DNA from: Nitrosomonas sp.
GTDB taxonomy: Bacteria > Pseudomonadota > Gammaproteobacteria > Burkholderiales > Nitrosomonadaceae
Assembly (NCBI RefSeq): GCF_019635155.1
Contig: NZ_JAHBZY010000015.1
Location: forward strand, 21,865-85,864
DNA: 64,000 nt
Reading direction: 5' to 3'
Positions within the stretch are counted from its first letter, which is position 1. Each line of letters opens with the position of its first letter. Made by a program: the position numbers and the translations under genes. Under the pieces are notes generated by a model that saw only the letters and a list, made by a program, of their open reading frames with translations, made no database searches and was not told the origin of the DNA. Positions 28,766-41,345 of the stretch are shown one piece after another.

Positions 28766-30496
28766 CTAAAACTCTTCCCAATCATCGCCACCGCCACCGG
28801 ATGCAACTTTGCGAGGCTGTGTTGATACACTCGATGATGCCGCTTCAGGTTTTACTAGCGCTTTCTTGGTCGCCGGGCCGCGGTTCGGTAACTTGGCTAC
28901 CGCCGCCGGACGATTATTTCTCTTAACCGGTGTGACGGCCGATCCATGACCACCCGATAGCTTGAATATGCTGACCGCTTGCGATAGCGATTGCGCCTGT
29001 TCTTGCATTGATTCAGCTGCAGCTGCCGATTCTTCCACCAACGCCGCGTTTTGCTGCGTCACCTCATCCATCTGCGTGACCGCTTGGTTCACTTGCTCAA
29101 TTCCTGAGCTTTGTTCTTGCGATGCCGCCGATATCTCACTCATGATGTCCGTTACGCGTTTCACCGCACTCACGATTTCGTCCATCGTCGTTCCCGCTTC
29201 ATCGACCAGCCGTGTTCCTTCATCGACTTTCGCTACCGAGTCACTAATCAGTTCCTTGATTTCTTTCGCCGCCGCCGCTGAACGTTGCGCCAGGGTTCGA
29301 ACTTCCGTTGCCACGACCGCAAATCCACGCCCTTGTTCTCCAGCACGCGCCGCTTCCACTGCCGCATTCAATGCCAAAATGTTGGTCTGGAACGCGATCC
29401 CGTCTATGACGCTGATGATGTCGACAATTTTATGCGAGCTTTCGTTGATTGATTTCATAGTGTGCACCACTTGACCCACCACGGTACCGCCTTTGACCGC
29501 AACTTCCGATGCGCCCGCCGCCAGTTGATTCGCTTGGCGCGCATTATCGGCATTCTGCTTCACTGTCGATGTCAGTTCTTCCATCGAGGAGGCTGTTTCT
29601 TCTAGGCTCGATGCTTGCTCTTCGGTCCGTTGACTCAAGTCCATGTTGCCGGAAGCTATTTCACCCGATGCCGTCGTTATTTGATCGGTACTGGAGCGTA
29701 CTTTTCCGACCAAGTCTATCAAGCTGTCATTCATCTCTTTTAATGCTTGCAATAACCTGCCCGTCGACGATTTCGTTGAGCCTACTACGATATTCGAAGT
29801 CAGATCGCCTGACGCTACTCTATGGGCGATATCTATCGCTTCATTCAGCGGATCCACAATCGACTTTAATAGCAACATGCAAAACACGAATGCTAATACT
29901 ACGCCTGCAATCATCGTTCCCACCAAAACCATAAGAATGGTCTCGAAATTTGTTTGCGCATGCGCATATTCCTTTTCAGCAACTGTGCCTTGCAAATCCA
30001 GCAATGCAAAAACCGTATCACGCAAAGCATTAAACTTTGGCACGGTATCGTTTGCGAGATTCTGTGCCGCGGCTTCAAATTCTCCGGTCGAAGCTAATTG
30101 AATCGTCCGGTTCATTGAATTTACATACTGCACGTGTTGCTCACCTTTGGTTTTGGTCAGCAATTCTTCTTCAGGCGTTAAGTAGGTTGCAAGATATTTG
30201 GCCCACACCCCTTCGTTTTGCTTGACCAAACGATTCGCATCGTCTCCCAATGTTCTTGCGGTCGCAACATTTCTCGATTCAACCGCGTTTCTGGCATTTT
30301 CCCGAACTTGGTACCAGACATCCAGAATGGAGCCTAATTGAACTGATGGAGTCAAGCGGTCTTCAAAAACCGATTTCAATCCATTATTTGACTGACTAAA
30401 ACCATACAAACCCACTGCGCCAGTACAAACCAACAATATTGCCATTATCGATAACACAAAATTTAAGCGAAACTTAATTGACGTCTCAGTAAACAT
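28766..30496 (-). CDS. methyl-accepting chemotaxis protein
   Basis: About 576 residues from ATG 30496 (AGGAGG upstream). TM1 is ~14-33, a four-helix-bundle periplasmic sensor ~35-188, TM2 ~190-213, then HAMP. The long cytoplasmic coiled-coil hairpin contains the universally conserved tip ([20 protein letters not shown]). The Tar/Tsr-type tail ends GGDDWEEF, like the NWETF pentapeptide that docks CheR/CheB. Paired with cheW just upstream. No other flagellar or chemotaxis genes are near. Confidence 0.95.
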   Translation of the reverse strand: MFTETSIKFRLNFVLSIMAILLVCTGAVGLYGFSQSNNGLKSVFEDRLTPSVQLGSILDVWYQVRENARNAVESRNVATARTLGDDANRLVKQNEGVWAKYLATYLTPEEELLTKTKGEQHVQYVNSMNRTIQLASTGEFEAAAQNLANDTVPKFNALRDTVFALLDLQGTVAEKEYAHAQTNFETILMVLVGTMIAGVVLAFVFCMLLLKSIVDPLNEAIDIAHRVASGDLTSNIVVGSTKSSTGRLLQALKEMNDSLIDLVGKVRSSTDQITTASGEIASGNMDLSQRTEEQASSLEETASSMEELTSTVKQNADNARQANQLAAGASEVAVKGGTVVGQVVHTMKSINESSHKIVDIISVIDGIAFQTNILALNAAVEAARAGEQGRGFAVVATEVRTLAQRSAAAAKEIKELISDSVAKVDEGTRLVDEAGTTMDEIVSAVKRVTDIMSEISAASQEQSSGIEQVNQAVTQMDEVTQQNAALVEESAAAAESMQEQAQSLSQAVSIFKLSGGHGSAVTPVKRNNRPAAVAKLPNRGPATKKALVKPEAASSSVSTQPRKVASGGGGDDWEEF

Positions 30497-30534
30497 CAAA
30501 ACCTCCTATGAATTTTTTTCTAAAAGCCACTCTG

Positions 30535-31047
30535 TTAGTTAATGCTTGGTTCAATCAATTCCATATCGCCACTGCTCATCAGCTTCTCGATATCGATCAA
30601 TATCAACATCCGTTCATCAATCGTCCCAAGACCCATTATGTGCTCGGTATCGATCACGGAACCTAATCCCGGCGCTGGGCGCATTTGCTCAGACTCCAAG
30701 CTGATGACATCGGAAACGCCATCCACCACGATACCCATCACCCTGCCAGCGACATTTATAATAATCACCACAGTAAATTGATTATATTCAACATTTCCCA
30801 AGCGAAATTTGATTCGCATATCGACGATCGGTACGATGATACCTCTCAAATTCACAACGCCCTTAATGAAGTCGGGCGCATTGGCTATTTGCGTAATGGC
30901 TTCATAACCACGAATCTCCTGCACCTTGAGGATCTCTATCCCATATTCCTCATTTCCCAGACGAAAGGTTAGGAATTCATTGGTAATGCTGCTCGTCCGC
31001 AGCTGCGTTGACCCACTCACGGCTGGGGTCGTCTGCTCCTGTAACAT
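30535..31047 (-). CDS. cheW: chemotaxis coupling protein CheW
   Basis: 170 residues. [21 protein letters not shown] and [19 protein letters not shown] are the CheW signature segments. It links receptors to CheA. AAGGAG precedes ATG 31047. The MCP starts 38 bp downstream on the same strand, so the two form an operon. Confidence 0.95.
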   Translation of the reverse strand: MLQEQTTPAVSGSTQLRTSSITNEFLTFRLGNEEYGIEILKVQEIRGYEAITQIANAPDFIKGVVNLRGIIVPIVDMRIKFRLGNVEYNQFTVVIIINVAGRVMGIVVDGVSDVISLESEQMRPAPGLGSVIDTEHIMGLGTIDERMLILIDIEKLMSSGDMELIEPSIN

Positions 31048-31778
31048 GCGCCTACTCCTTCTAGTTACAAAACTGATTTTGGATTAGATGACAATTCGTA
31101 TTCTTACCGACTCAAACAGATAGGTAGGAGTTTTCTTACGGAAGAAGGAAATATTTTCTTTAATTTATTTTTTAATAATTTAAAATAAAACCTCAAGAAA
31201 GAAAATCAAATCCGGCACAGAGTCCCACACACGCCGGTTCTACGTGGATTCTATAAATCTCGTCTTGAAGTATTATGCGATCAATTTTCCAGTGGCTTTA
31301 CACGGGCAGCGGCATTATCTTTCGTCAATACTTGAGGCATCACCCCACATTGACACTACCCAAAACAATGCGCCCAAAATGCTCGGTGCAAATCACGCCT
31401 CTCTCAAGCTCACTTTCATCGGAGCTTATTCTCATTAAATCCCGTTTAATAACAAACTATTGATAGAAAATAAATAAATAAACAGGTGATCAAAAGAGTG
31501 GCTACACAAAAATATTGCTGGTAGACTTTTATGTTCTTACAGGCAAATCCAATCATCAATTTCCGAATGCTGCTATCTTTGAACGGCATCAGCTGGCGAT
31601 AAGCATGGTTTGTTATCACCATTTTAGTGAGGATCAGAAAAATCCAAGTATGGAATAAGAGGAGGAAAAATCCTCTATATATGTAGGAATATATGAAATT
31701 ATTTGTAAGGGTACGGAGCAGGTAGCAGATTTAGTTTCGTCCCGGATATGAATTAGCATTATGCAGGAGCGTAACAAA
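31048..31778. other. long AT-rich intergenic region
   Basis: About 730 bp between divergent cheW and the VOC-family gene. It is AT-rich and contains only short reading frames without credible ribosome sites or familiar motifs. It must hold the promoters of both neighbours. A 3' segment near 31640-31690 has purine-rich GGAGGAAAAA-like sequence not followed by an ORF. I see nothing else that can be supported. Confidence 0.4.
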
Positions 31779-32162
31779 ATGAAAATCCTCGGCATGAATC
31801 ATTTCACGGTTCTAAGCAGCAATCTTGAAAGAAGCAAAAATTTCTATATCAATATCTTAGGTCTTTCAGAAGGTTACCGGCCACCGTTTACGTTCCCGGG
31901 TGTCTGGCTCTATGCGGGAGATCAAGCCATATTGCACATCATGACGGGTAAACCGATACCGGCCAATGCAGCCGGCGTCATTGATCACATGGCTTTCACA
32001 GCTTCCGGCTTACAAGCGACAGCCGATACTCTCAAGCTACACGGTATCCATTATGAATTACAACGATTGCCGGAATTGGAAATATGGCAATTATTCTGCC
32101 ATGACCCGGATGGCGCAAAAGTCGAACTGGATTTTCCGGCAAACGAGCCGGCGCCAAAATAA
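31779..32162 (+). CDS. VOC-family (glyoxalase/bleomycin-resistance fold) protein
   Basis: 127 residues from ATG 31779, which has AGGAG 9 nt upstream. The ATG at 31761 lacks a site. The fold markers are LGMNHFTVLSSNLERSKNFY and the C-terminal LFCHDPDGAKVELDF, with His and Glu in metal-ligand positions. The family includes glyoxalase I, dioxygenases and resistance proteins, and the substrate cannot be read from sequence. Monocistronic, convergent with the M48 protease. Confidence 0.88.
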   Translation: MKILGMNHFTVLSSNLERSKNFYINILGLSEGYRPPFTFPGVWLYAGDQAILHIMTGKPIPANAAGVIDHMAFTASGLQATADTLKLHGIHYELQRLPELEIWQLFCHDPDGAKVELDFPANEPAPK

Positions 32163-32170
32163 TAATAACC

Positions 32171-32956
32171 TTATTTAACGCAATTTGGCTTTTTCCCGGC
32201 AGCACGGGCTTGTTGCATCAATGCCGTGGCTTTCGGCATTCGTTCCTGCAAATCATGGATCCGGGTTTCGTGCGACGGATGGGTTGACAAAAATTCAGCC
32301 GGTTGCGAACCCTGACTGGCCTGTGCCATTTTTCTCCAAAGTGTAATGCTTTCGGCAGGATTGAATCCTGCTTTGGCCATCAAATCAATTCCGATCGAAT
32401 CCGCTTCGCTTTCATGTAAACGGCTAAACGGCATCAACACACCATATTGAGTACCGACACCAAGCAACCCCAGGGCAGTTTGGCCCATCGGCGTTTGCGG
32501 CGCCGCCACCGCGGCGATCAGTGAAATTCCAATTTGCGCGCCTAATTTCTGGGACATCCGCTCATTGCTATGTCTCGCCAATACGTGGCCAATTTCATGA
32601 CCTATCACGGAAGCCAATTGATCCTGGTTATCCACCAAATCGATTAAACCGGTATGAACGCCAATTTTTTTACCGGGTAATGCGAAAGCATTCAAAGTTT
32701 TATCTTCAAATACGACAACTTCCCACTCACCACCGACTTCGTGAGTGATCGCATCGGTAATGCAACGCACAAACTGATTCTCCCGCGTATCTTGACTCAT
32801 TTGCTTTTCATTTTTCATATCGGTAAAAGCTTGTAATCCCATCGCATCCACCTCATTATCCGGCATAAAAACCATCTGACTTCTACCGGTAGGCGTCGTC
32901 GCACAAGCCGTCATCAGCACGAGCATCGACAAAACAACGACCAATCTGAATCTCAT
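32171..32956 (-). CDS. M48-family periplasmic metalloprotease lipoprotein
   Basis: About 261 residues from ATG 32956 (GGAG 9 nt upstream). The lipoprotein signal MRFRLVVVLSMLVLMTAC has lipobox MTAC. The zinc-protease motif is HEIGHVLARH with downstream third ligand in LHESEADSIG. Resembles LoiP/YcaL, quality-control proteases of the outer membrane and BAM complex. Confidence 0.92.
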   Translation of the reverse strand: MRFRLVVVLSMLVLMTACATTPTGRSQMVFMPDNEVDAMGLQAFTDMKNEKQMSQDTRENQFVRCITDAITHEVGGEWEVVVFEDKTLNAFALPGKKIGVHTGLIDLVDNQDQLASVIGHEIGHVLARHSNERMSQKLGAQIGISLIAAVAAPQTPMGQTALGLLGVGTQYGVLMPFSRLHESEADSIGIDLMAKAGFNPAESITLWRKMAQASQGSQPAEFLSTHPSHETRIHDLQERMPKATALMQQARAAGKKPNCVK

Positions 32957-33035
32957 GACAAATTGCTCCATTAAAATAAATGACCAAAGTATGATATAAC
33001 GTTTCTTCCATCAACATAAAAGGGGGATTTCAAAA

Positions 33036-33242
33036 ATGAGCGATCATGTCTACAAAGTGATTGAAATTGTCGGCTCATCGACCAAAAGCAGTGATGATGC
33101 CATTCATCAGGCAATTGCCAAAGCCGGACAATCGTTGCATCACTTGGATTGGTTTGAAGTTGTAGAAACCCGCGGTCATATCGTTGATGCAAAAATCGCG
33201 CATTTTCAGGTAAAGCTAAAAATCGGTTTCCGTTTGGACTAG
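33036..33242 (+). CDS. dodecin-family flavin-binding protein
   Basis: 68 residues, VYKVIEIVGSSTKSSDDAIHQAIAKA, with the family's central Trp (LDWFEVVETRG) that stacks flavin. Dodecins form hollow 12-mers that store or buffer flavins. A strong GGGGGA ribosome site precedes the ATG. Monocistronic, between the M48 protease (divergent) and the ABC exporter genes (convergent). Confidence 0.93.
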   Translation: MSDHVYKVIEIVGSSTKSSDDAIHQAIAKAGQSLHHLDWFEVVETRGHIVDAKIAHFQVKLKIGFRLD

Positions 33243-33311
33243 CGCACCTATCGCAGTTTTCGTTAGCACAAAACCCATTTCTGCGGTTTGCACATTGTCG
33301 ATCGTACACCG

Positions 33312-33989
33312 TCAGGCATTTCTGATCACGCCGTCTTCCAGTTCCACCACGCGATCTGCAATATCCAGGATTCGATAATCATGCGTGACCAGTAATATCG
33401 TAGTACCTCGTTCTTTTGCCAATCTTTTCAACATCCCGACAGCTTCGTAACCGCTTTGCTTATCCAGCGAAGCTGTCGGTTCATCAGCCAAAATGATTTT
33501 AGGTTGTCCGACCAACGCTCGAGCAATCGAAACCCGTTGGCGCTGCCCCCCGGAAAGCTGTTCCGGACGATAATCCATCCGGTCGCCAAGTCCGACCGCA
33601 TCCAGCATCGCTGCAGCCCGATCAAGTCTTTGTTGTTCTGTCATGGTATCGTGCATTTCCAAAGCCATGCTGACATTCTGCAACGCTGTCAACGCTTTAA
33701 GCAGATTATGTTGCTGAAAAATATAGCCGGTTTGCTGCCGGATCTTAATCCTGACTTGCTCCTCGCTACCGACCAGTTGCTGATCCAACACGTGCACGCT
33801 GCCATGGCAAGCTTGACGCAAACCACCGACGATGGTTAAAAACGTCGTTTTCCCGGAACCGGACGGCCCCGTCATTAAAACGATCTCCCCCTTGTCGATC
33901 GAGAGCGTCACATCCTTTAAAACAGGGCGTTCTATCTCACCGCTGCCGAAACTGAAATTCAGACGACGCACATCAATGATTCCAGCCAT
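33312..33989 (-). CDS. ABC exporter ATP-binding subunit, DevA/MacB type
   Basis: 225 residues. Walker A GPSGSGKTT (~40-48), signature LSGGQRQRVSIARAL, Walker B IILADEPTASLD and H-loop VTHD are all intact. The start overlaps the permease stop (TGATG). Together with the permease and HlyD-like genes it forms a DevBCA-type tripartite exporter, known in cyanobacteria for glycolipid export and widespread in autotrophs. The substrate here is unknown. Confidence 0.92.
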   Translation of the reverse strand: MAGIIDVRRLNFSFGSGEIERPVLKDVTLSIDKGEIVLMTGPSGSGKTTFLTIVGGLRQACHGSVHVLDQQLVGSEEQVRIKIRQQTGYIFQQHNLLKALTALQNVSMALEMHDTMTEQQRLDRAAAMLDAVGLGDRMDYRPEQLSGGQRQRVSIARALVGQPKIILADEPTASLDKQSGYEAVGMLKRLAKERGTTILLVTHDYRILDIADRVVELEDGVIRNA

Positions 33990-35158
33990 CAGAACATATC
34001 CGCGGGATCAGCGGCTTTCAACTTGCGAATGGCTAACACTCCGGCCATTACGCACATCGATAAAATAAACACAAATACCGTACCCAATTTGCTAAAAGTC
34101 ATCGGCATGGGCATGAATATTTGCGATTCAGCAAGGTAATATAAGCCGGTCGACAGCATAAGCCCGGGAAAGAACCCCAGTACCGCCAGGAAAAAAGCCG
34201 AAGCAAAGACGACACGAATAAAATAGCCATGTTCATACCCCATAGCTTTCAGTGTTGCGAATTCGTAACGCAGATTGGCGATATCGGTAAAAAGAATCTG
34301 ATAAACGATGACAAGACCGACAATCAATCCCATGATCGTGCCAAAGCCGAAGATGAAACCGATCGGCGCCATATCCGCCCAATAATCCTTTTCATGTTTC
34401 AACAACTCTTCGTACGTAAAAACATCGACAAATTCGTTAAGTTGATATCTTAACTCCCGTTGCACTTGCTGAATCGACGATCCGGAATCAAGCTTAATCA
34501 CGCCTAAATCAATCGCATTATGGTTTCTATTGGGAAAAATACGCATGAAATTGAGATCACTGGTCACTATATTGCCATCGGCTGCAAAGGAGACACCTAA
34601 GTGGAACAATCCGATCACGTCGACTTTGTAATCATTGACTTCGGTAGAGCTTCGGCCTGCTTCCAGCAGTTGGCGCATGGGTCCGAATTCAGGACGGGAA
34701 TATTCGTCGAATAAAACCGTATCCTTAATCCGCAGTCCATCGCGGTAATTCCGGATACCGGCGATATCGAATATCTGCGAATCGGGATCAAAACCATATA
34801 CCATCAGCGTTCTTTTCACCCGCGTCTCAATATTCTTGAATGATGCCAGTCCTAAATACACAGGAATCACATCAACGACCGCCGGATGCCCCAGCGCCCG
34901 CATCAGTTCGCGGCGTGGAAATTTAGCCGGACGCCACATCGCTTCGGTCTGTTTGTGCATTAGAAACAAATCGCCGGTTAATTTCAATGGTGCGGAAATC
35001 GCGCTATCGTATAAGGAATCTCTAAAGCCCAACTGCATAAACACCAATACACAGGCGAACATCACTCCGAAAATTGCAGCCACCAGCTTGGTACGATCGA
35101 ACACCAGTTGCCGCCACGCCAAACGCGCCGGGAAATAGCACCAATTCACAATATTCAT
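33989..35158 (-). CDS. ABC exporter permease, DevC/FtsX type
   Basis: 389 residues. FtsX-like topology: one N-terminal TM (~22-44), a large periplasmic domain and three C-terminal TMs (~270-380). ARLAWRQLVFDRTKLVAAIFGV is typical of DevC. ATGA overlap with the HlyD-like gene upstream and TGATG overlap with the ATPase gene downstream show a strictly coupled operon. Confidence 0.92.
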   Translation of the reverse strand: MNIVNWCYFPARLAWRQLVFDRTKLVAAIFGVMFACVLVFMQLGFRDSLYDSAISAPLKLTGDLFLMHKQTEAMWRPAKFPRRELMRALGHPAVVDVIPVYLGLASFKNIETRVKRTLMVYGFDPDSQIFDIAGIRNYRDGLRIKDTVLFDEYSRPEFGPMRQLLEAGRSSTEVNDYKVDVIGLFHLGVSFAADGNIVTSDLNFMRIFPNRNHNAIDLGVIKLDSGSSIQQVQRELRYQLNEFVDVFTYEELLKHEKDYWADMAPIGFIFGFGTIMGLIVGLVIVYQILFTDIANLRYEFATLKAMGYEHGYFIRVVFASAFFLAVLGFFPGLMLSTGLYYLAESQIFMPMPMTFSKLGTVFVFILSMCVMAGVLAIRKLKAADPADMF

Positions 35159-36066
35159 GGCAGGAAACGCACTTTGACTTGACGGAAAATCTGATGCCGC
35201 AACACATCGACCGCTTCCGCTTCCAGCGTCAAACGGACTTCTACAATGCGATTATCAGTATCCGCCAATGGATCGGTATCGTTCAAATCGTTCTTCTTTA
35301 CCTGAAAACCGATTTCCCCGACTTGCGCTTGATAAGCCCGCTGCCAACCGGTTGCACTGATCAAAGCTTGCTGTCCCGTTTTTATTTGTAACAAATCCAC
35401 TTCATAGACTTCCGCAACGACATCCAATTGCGATAAATCCGCCATCTCCAGCAGACCATTTTCCTTAATCCGCTCACCGGGACGTGTCAGGATTTTTAAA
35501 ACAGTACCGGTAATCGGCGCATAAATAAACGCATTGTCGAGCTCCGCCTCGGCGATTTTCTGTTTGAACCGCGCATTGGCAATTTCAGCCGATAGACGTT
35601 CTATCGTCGTTTCCGATTGCTGCAGCGCCAAACGCTTGCTATCGGTTTGCGATTCACTGGTGGCAACGTCTTGTTGCAACGATTGGTAGCGTTTAAATTC
35701 TCTTCGATTGAAAGTCAGTGAATATTTTTCCGCCTTCAATTGCGCTTCAAGCATCGTCACAAAAGTCCTTGCTGCACCGACTTCCGCTTTTCTTTTCAGG
35801 TCATCCGAGAGAACCGCCAATTTATCGCCGGAAATAACCAGATCGCCTTCCTGAATCAGCAATTGCTGCACTCGCGCGCCTTCCGGTCCGGCATTATGAG
35901 AAATTTTGATGACCCGGGAGCGCGGCTCAATCCGGCCTAAAGCGCCGACGCCATGATTTCCGTGCACCCGTGCCGATGTATCGGCGAATGTGTCCGTACT
36001 TATTGAAAACCAACTGATAATAATAAAACAGCAAAAGAGGCTTCGCTGCAGCAGAGGAACTCCCAT
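35155..36066 (-). CDS. HlyD-family periplasmic adaptor, DevB type
   Basis: 303 residues. An N-terminal hydrophobic anchor or signal (~6-30), a lipoyl half-motif GRIEPRSRVIKIS, a coiled-coil hairpin (~95-170) and a second lipoyl half with FIYAPITGTVLKILTRPGE. It bridges the inner-membrane permease to an outer-membrane channel (TolC-like, not encoded here). First gene of the three-gene exporter operon. Divergent from leuS. Confidence 0.9.
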   Translation of the reverse strand: MGVPLLQRSLFCCFIIISWFSISTDTFADTSARVHGNHGVGALGRIEPRSRVIKISHNAGPEGARVQQLLIQEGDLVISGDKLAVLSDDLKRKAEVGAARTFVTMLEAQLKAEKYSLTFNRREFKRYQSLQQDVATSESQTDSKRLALQQSETTIERLSAEIANARFKQKIAEAELDNAFIYAPITGTVLKILTRPGERIKENGLLEMADLSQLDVVAEVYEVDLLQIKTGQQALISATGWQRAYQAQVGEIGFQVKKNDLNDTDPLADTDNRIVEVRLTLEAEAVDVLRHQIFRQVKVRFLP

Positions 36067-36124
36067 AATGCTTTTAAATAGATGACGGATTGAAAGAGAC
36101 TAAGCGCGCCGGTTAGCAGTATAA

Positions 36125-38752
<2,628 letters not shown>

Positions 38753-38768
38753 CGCCCACTCTCTTCAA

Positions 38769-39275
38769 ATGATGAAGTTTCCAATTTTTATTCTGATCGT
38801 ATTATTGCTGCTAAGCGCTTGTGGATTTCAATTGCGCGGCCAAGTTTCTCCTTTGCCGTTCAAGTCGTTGTACGTTATCGCGCCAGACGGTCACACCATT
38901 GGAATGGAGATGAAGCGTATGCTCAGAAACTCTTCCGCTACCAAACTGGCGACTAGTTCTACAGAAGCCGAAGCGACCTTGGATATCATCAGCGCTACCA
39001 ACGAGAGGATCATTTTGTCTTTGTCGGGTGGTGGCCGCGTGCGGGATTTTAATCTGGTATACCGTGTGACTTACCGTGTACTTGATCATCGAGGTGTTGA
39101 AATCGTACCCAATACCGCAATTTCCTTAACGCGCATCCTACCATTCTTGGATGCGCAAATTCTCGCTAAAGAATCGGAAGAACATTTATTGGTGAAGGAA
39201 ATGCAAAGCGATGCAATACAACAAATTATCTGGCGTTTATCCGCCTATAAAGCGCCCCTCGAAAACTCGCGGTAA
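38769..39275 (+). CDS. lptE: LPS-assembly lipoprotein LptE
   Basis: 168 residues. The lipoprotein signal ends LLLLSAC with Cys18, then GFQLRGQVSPLPFKSLYV, the family's conserved N-terminal core. It plugs LptD in the outer membrane to insert lipopolysaccharide. The position between leuS and holA is the standard place for this gene in proteobacteria and supports the call. Confidence 0.92.
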   Translation: MMKFPIFILIVLLLLSACGFQLRGQVSPLPFKSLYVIAPDGHTIGMEMKRMLRNSSATKLATSSTEAEATLDIISATNERIILSLSGGGRVRDFNLVYRVTYRVLDHRGVEIVPNTAISLTRILPFLDAQILAKESEEHLLVKEMQSDAIQQIIWRLSAYKAPLENSR

Positions 39276-39297
39276 TCGTTGATTTTGGTTACGCAAT

Positions 39298-40308
39298 ATG
39301 CGAATCAGGCCTGAGCAATTAACACAATTCCTGCAGAATCAATCCGCGTCACTCTATACATTCTCCGGTAACGAGCCGCTCCTGATCCAGGAAGCCACTG
39401 ATCAAGTCCGTTCTTACGCACGCCAGCAAGGCTATACCGAGCGTGAGCTTTTTACCGTTGATCAGCACTTTGCTTGGCCCGATCTGCTCAATGCAGGCAA
39501 TAATCGGTCACTGTTCGGTGACCGGAAAATGATCGATATTCGTATTCCATCCGGAAAACCCGGCAAAGAAGGTAGCAAAGTTATCGAAGCTTATTGCAAA
39601 GCCTTGCCCCCCGATACCATAACACTGGTTACACTGCCACGAATCGATAAACAAGGACAAGCAAGCAAGTGGTTTAAAACGCTCGAATCCACCGGTGCAT
39701 ACCTTCCGCTTTATGCCGTCGAGCGCAACCAGCTACCGGAATGGCTCAGTCGGCGCCTTGCCAAACAACATCAAAAAGCAACCTCGGCCACATTACAGTT
39801 TCTTGCCGATCGTCTTGAAGGAAATTTACTTGCCGCGCATCAGGAGATACAAAAATTTGCCCTGCTTTATCCGAGTGGTAATCTCACATTCGATCAAGTG
39901 AAAGATGTCGTACTGAATGTAGCACGGTACGATGTCTATCAACTGGCGGATGCACTGATTGCTGGCGATATCAAACGCTATCATCGTATCCTGATAGGAT
40001 TACAAGACGAAGGAACCGCGCCTTTGCTAATTCTCGCCACTTTAACCGAGCACATCCGCCAACTCATCGCCATACACAAAGGGCTTAATAATGGCCAATC
40101 TCCAGATCAACTATTGCTAAAGGCAAGAGTTTGGGGAGAACGCCAGAAGATCGTCTTAACTGCAGCCAAACGAACCAGTTTACATTCCCTATTACAAAAG
40201 CTTTGCCTGGCCGCACACATTGATCGCATCATTAAAGGCATTGCGCACGGCAATGTCTGGGATGAATTATTACAACTGGGTTACCCGCAAGTTGCCAATG
40301 CAGACTAA
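39298..40308 (+). CDS. holA: DNA polymerase III delta subunit
   Basis: 336 residues. RPEQLTQFLQNQSASLYTFSGNEPLLIQEA is the typical N-terminus (quoted in part: LYTFSGNEPLLIQEA), and the C-terminal AAA+-like collar contains LAAHIDRIIKGI. It opens the beta clamp in the clamp loader. It follows lptE by 22 bp. Confidence 0.95.
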   Translation: MRIRPEQLTQFLQNQSASLYTFSGNEPLLIQEATDQVRSYARQQGYTERELFTVDQHFAWPDLLNAGNNRSLFGDRKMIDIRIPSGKPGKEGSKVIEAYCKALPPDTITLVTLPRIDKQGQASKWFKTLESTGAYLPLYAVERNQLPEWLSRRLAKQHQKATSATLQFLADRLEGNLLAAHQEIQKFALLYPSGNLTFDQVKDVVLNVARYDVYQLADALIAGDIKRYHRILIGLQDEGTAPLLILATLTEHIRQLIAIHKGLNNGQSPDQLLLKARVWGERQKIVLTAAKRTSLHSLLQKLCLAAHIDRIIKGIAHGNVWDELLQLGYPQVANAD

Positions 40309-40356
40309 TGCATTGAATGACACCACAGTCAAAATTAATCAACGGTTGTTCGAAAT

Positions 40357-40385
40357 TTGACTTTTAGGGATGTCTATCATAGAAT
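40357..40385 (+). promoter_or_regulatory. strong sigma-70-type promoter of rplM-rpsI
   Basis: TTGACT (40357-40362), a 17-bp spacer and TAGAAT (40380-40385) fit the consensus closely. It lies 35 bp upstream of the rplM start codon, so the leader is short. Confidence 0.8.
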
Positions 40386-40419
40386 TCCCGACTCTTTTGA
40401 ATACGCAGGACAGGTTTTC

Positions 40420-40854
40420 GTGAAAACATTTTCAGCCAAACCACACGAAGTAAATCATGACTGGTTTGTTATTGACGCAACAAATAAAGTGCTCGGTCGA
40501 CTTGCTTCTCAAATCGCTCACCGTTTACGTGGTAAACATAAACCGATCTATACGCCTCATGTTGATACCGGTGACTATATTATTGTCATCAATGCAGACA
40601 AATTACGCGTAACCGGTAATAAAGCTGACGATAAAATTTATTATCGCCATACCGGCTATCCCGGCGGAATTTATGCAACCACTTTTAAGAAAATGCACGC
40701 TCGTTTTCCTAATCGTCCGCTTGAAAAAGCTGTTAAAGGCATGTTACCGAAGGGACCATTGGGATATGCAATGCTAAAGAAACTTAAAGTGTATGCCGGT
40801 GATTCACATCCGCATGCTGCTCAGCAACCCAAACCACTTGAGATAAGAGCCTAA
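40420..40854 (+). CDS. rplM: 50S ribosomal protein L13
   Basis: About 144 residues from GTG 40420, where the family begins ([19 protein letters not shown]). Upstream extension to 40357 overlaps the promoter and is not translated. AGGACAGG precedes the start. Core: [18 protein letters not shown] and the [11 protein letters not shown]-like [14 protein letters not shown]. It sits next to rpsI as in nearly all bacteria. Confidence 0.96.
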   Translation: MKTFSAKPHEVNHDWFVIDATNKVLGRLASQIAHRLRGKHKPIYTPHVDTGDYIIVINADKLRVTGNKADDKIYYRHTGYPGGIYATTFKKMHARFPNRPLEKAVKGMLPKGPLGYAMLKKLKVYAGDSHPHAAQQPKPLEIRA

Positions 40855-40855
40855 T

Positions 40856-41248
40856 ATGACTACCCAATCTAATTATGGAACCGGCAGACGAAAAAGCGCG
40901 GTAGCTCGTGTTTTCATAAAACCGGGCAAGGGAGCGATCGTTATTAACGACAAACCGATTGATGATTACTTCTCCAGAAAAACCGGGCGCATGATCGTCA
41001 GGCAGCCGCTGGAATTAACAGATAATCTTTCAACATTTGATATCATGGTCAATATCCATGGAGGCGGTGAATCCGGTCAAGCTGGTGCGGTGCGTCATGG
41101 AATCACGCGGGCGTTAATTGATTATGATGCAGCTTTAAAACCGGTTCTCAGTAAAGCTGGTCTGGTTACCCGGGATGCTCGGGAAGTGGAGAGAAAGAAA
41201 GTCGGTTTACGTAAGGCGAGACGTCGTAAACAATTCTCTAAACGATAA
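40856..41248 (+). CDS. rpsI: 30S ribosomal protein S9
   Basis: 130 residues. [17 protein letters not shown] at the N-terminus and the basic tail [11 protein letters not shown] that reaches the P-site tRNA are diagnostic. It starts 1 bp after the rplM stop. A terminator follows. Confidence 0.97.
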   Translation: MTTQSNYGTGRRKSAVARVFIKPGKGAIVINDKPIDDYFSRKTGRMIVRQPLELTDNLSTFDIMVNIHGGGESGQAGAVRHGITRALIDYDAALKPVLSKAGLVTRDAREVERKKVGLRKARRRKQFSKR

Positions 41249-41270
41249 TTTTATTTGTATTTGGAATTTC

Positions 41271-41300
41271 AAAAGCCGCCTTGTATTGGGCGGCTTTTTT
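41271..41300 (+). terminator. intrinsic terminator of rplM-rpsI
   Basis: AAAAGCCGCC (41271-41280) pairs with GGCGGCTTTT (41289-41298) around an 8-nt loop, followed by continuous T residues to 41300. It lies 22 bp after the rpsI stop. Confidence 0.9.
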
Positions 41301-41345
41301 ATTGATACTTTTGCAAAATACATCCAATAAAATATAGGAGTCATT

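Noticed and set aside
31090-31180. Sigma-28 promoter for cheW-MCP
   Set aside because: A GTCGGTAA-like -10 exists, but the -35 half is at the wrong distance.
31244-31463. Small plus-strand ORFs in the cheW-VOC gap
   Set aside because: No ribosome sites, no recognisable motifs, overlapping one another in an AT-rich spacer.
40357-40419. N-terminal extension of ribosomal protein L13
   Set aside because: It starts inside the -35 element and adds residues not found in the family. The GTG at 40420 fits.
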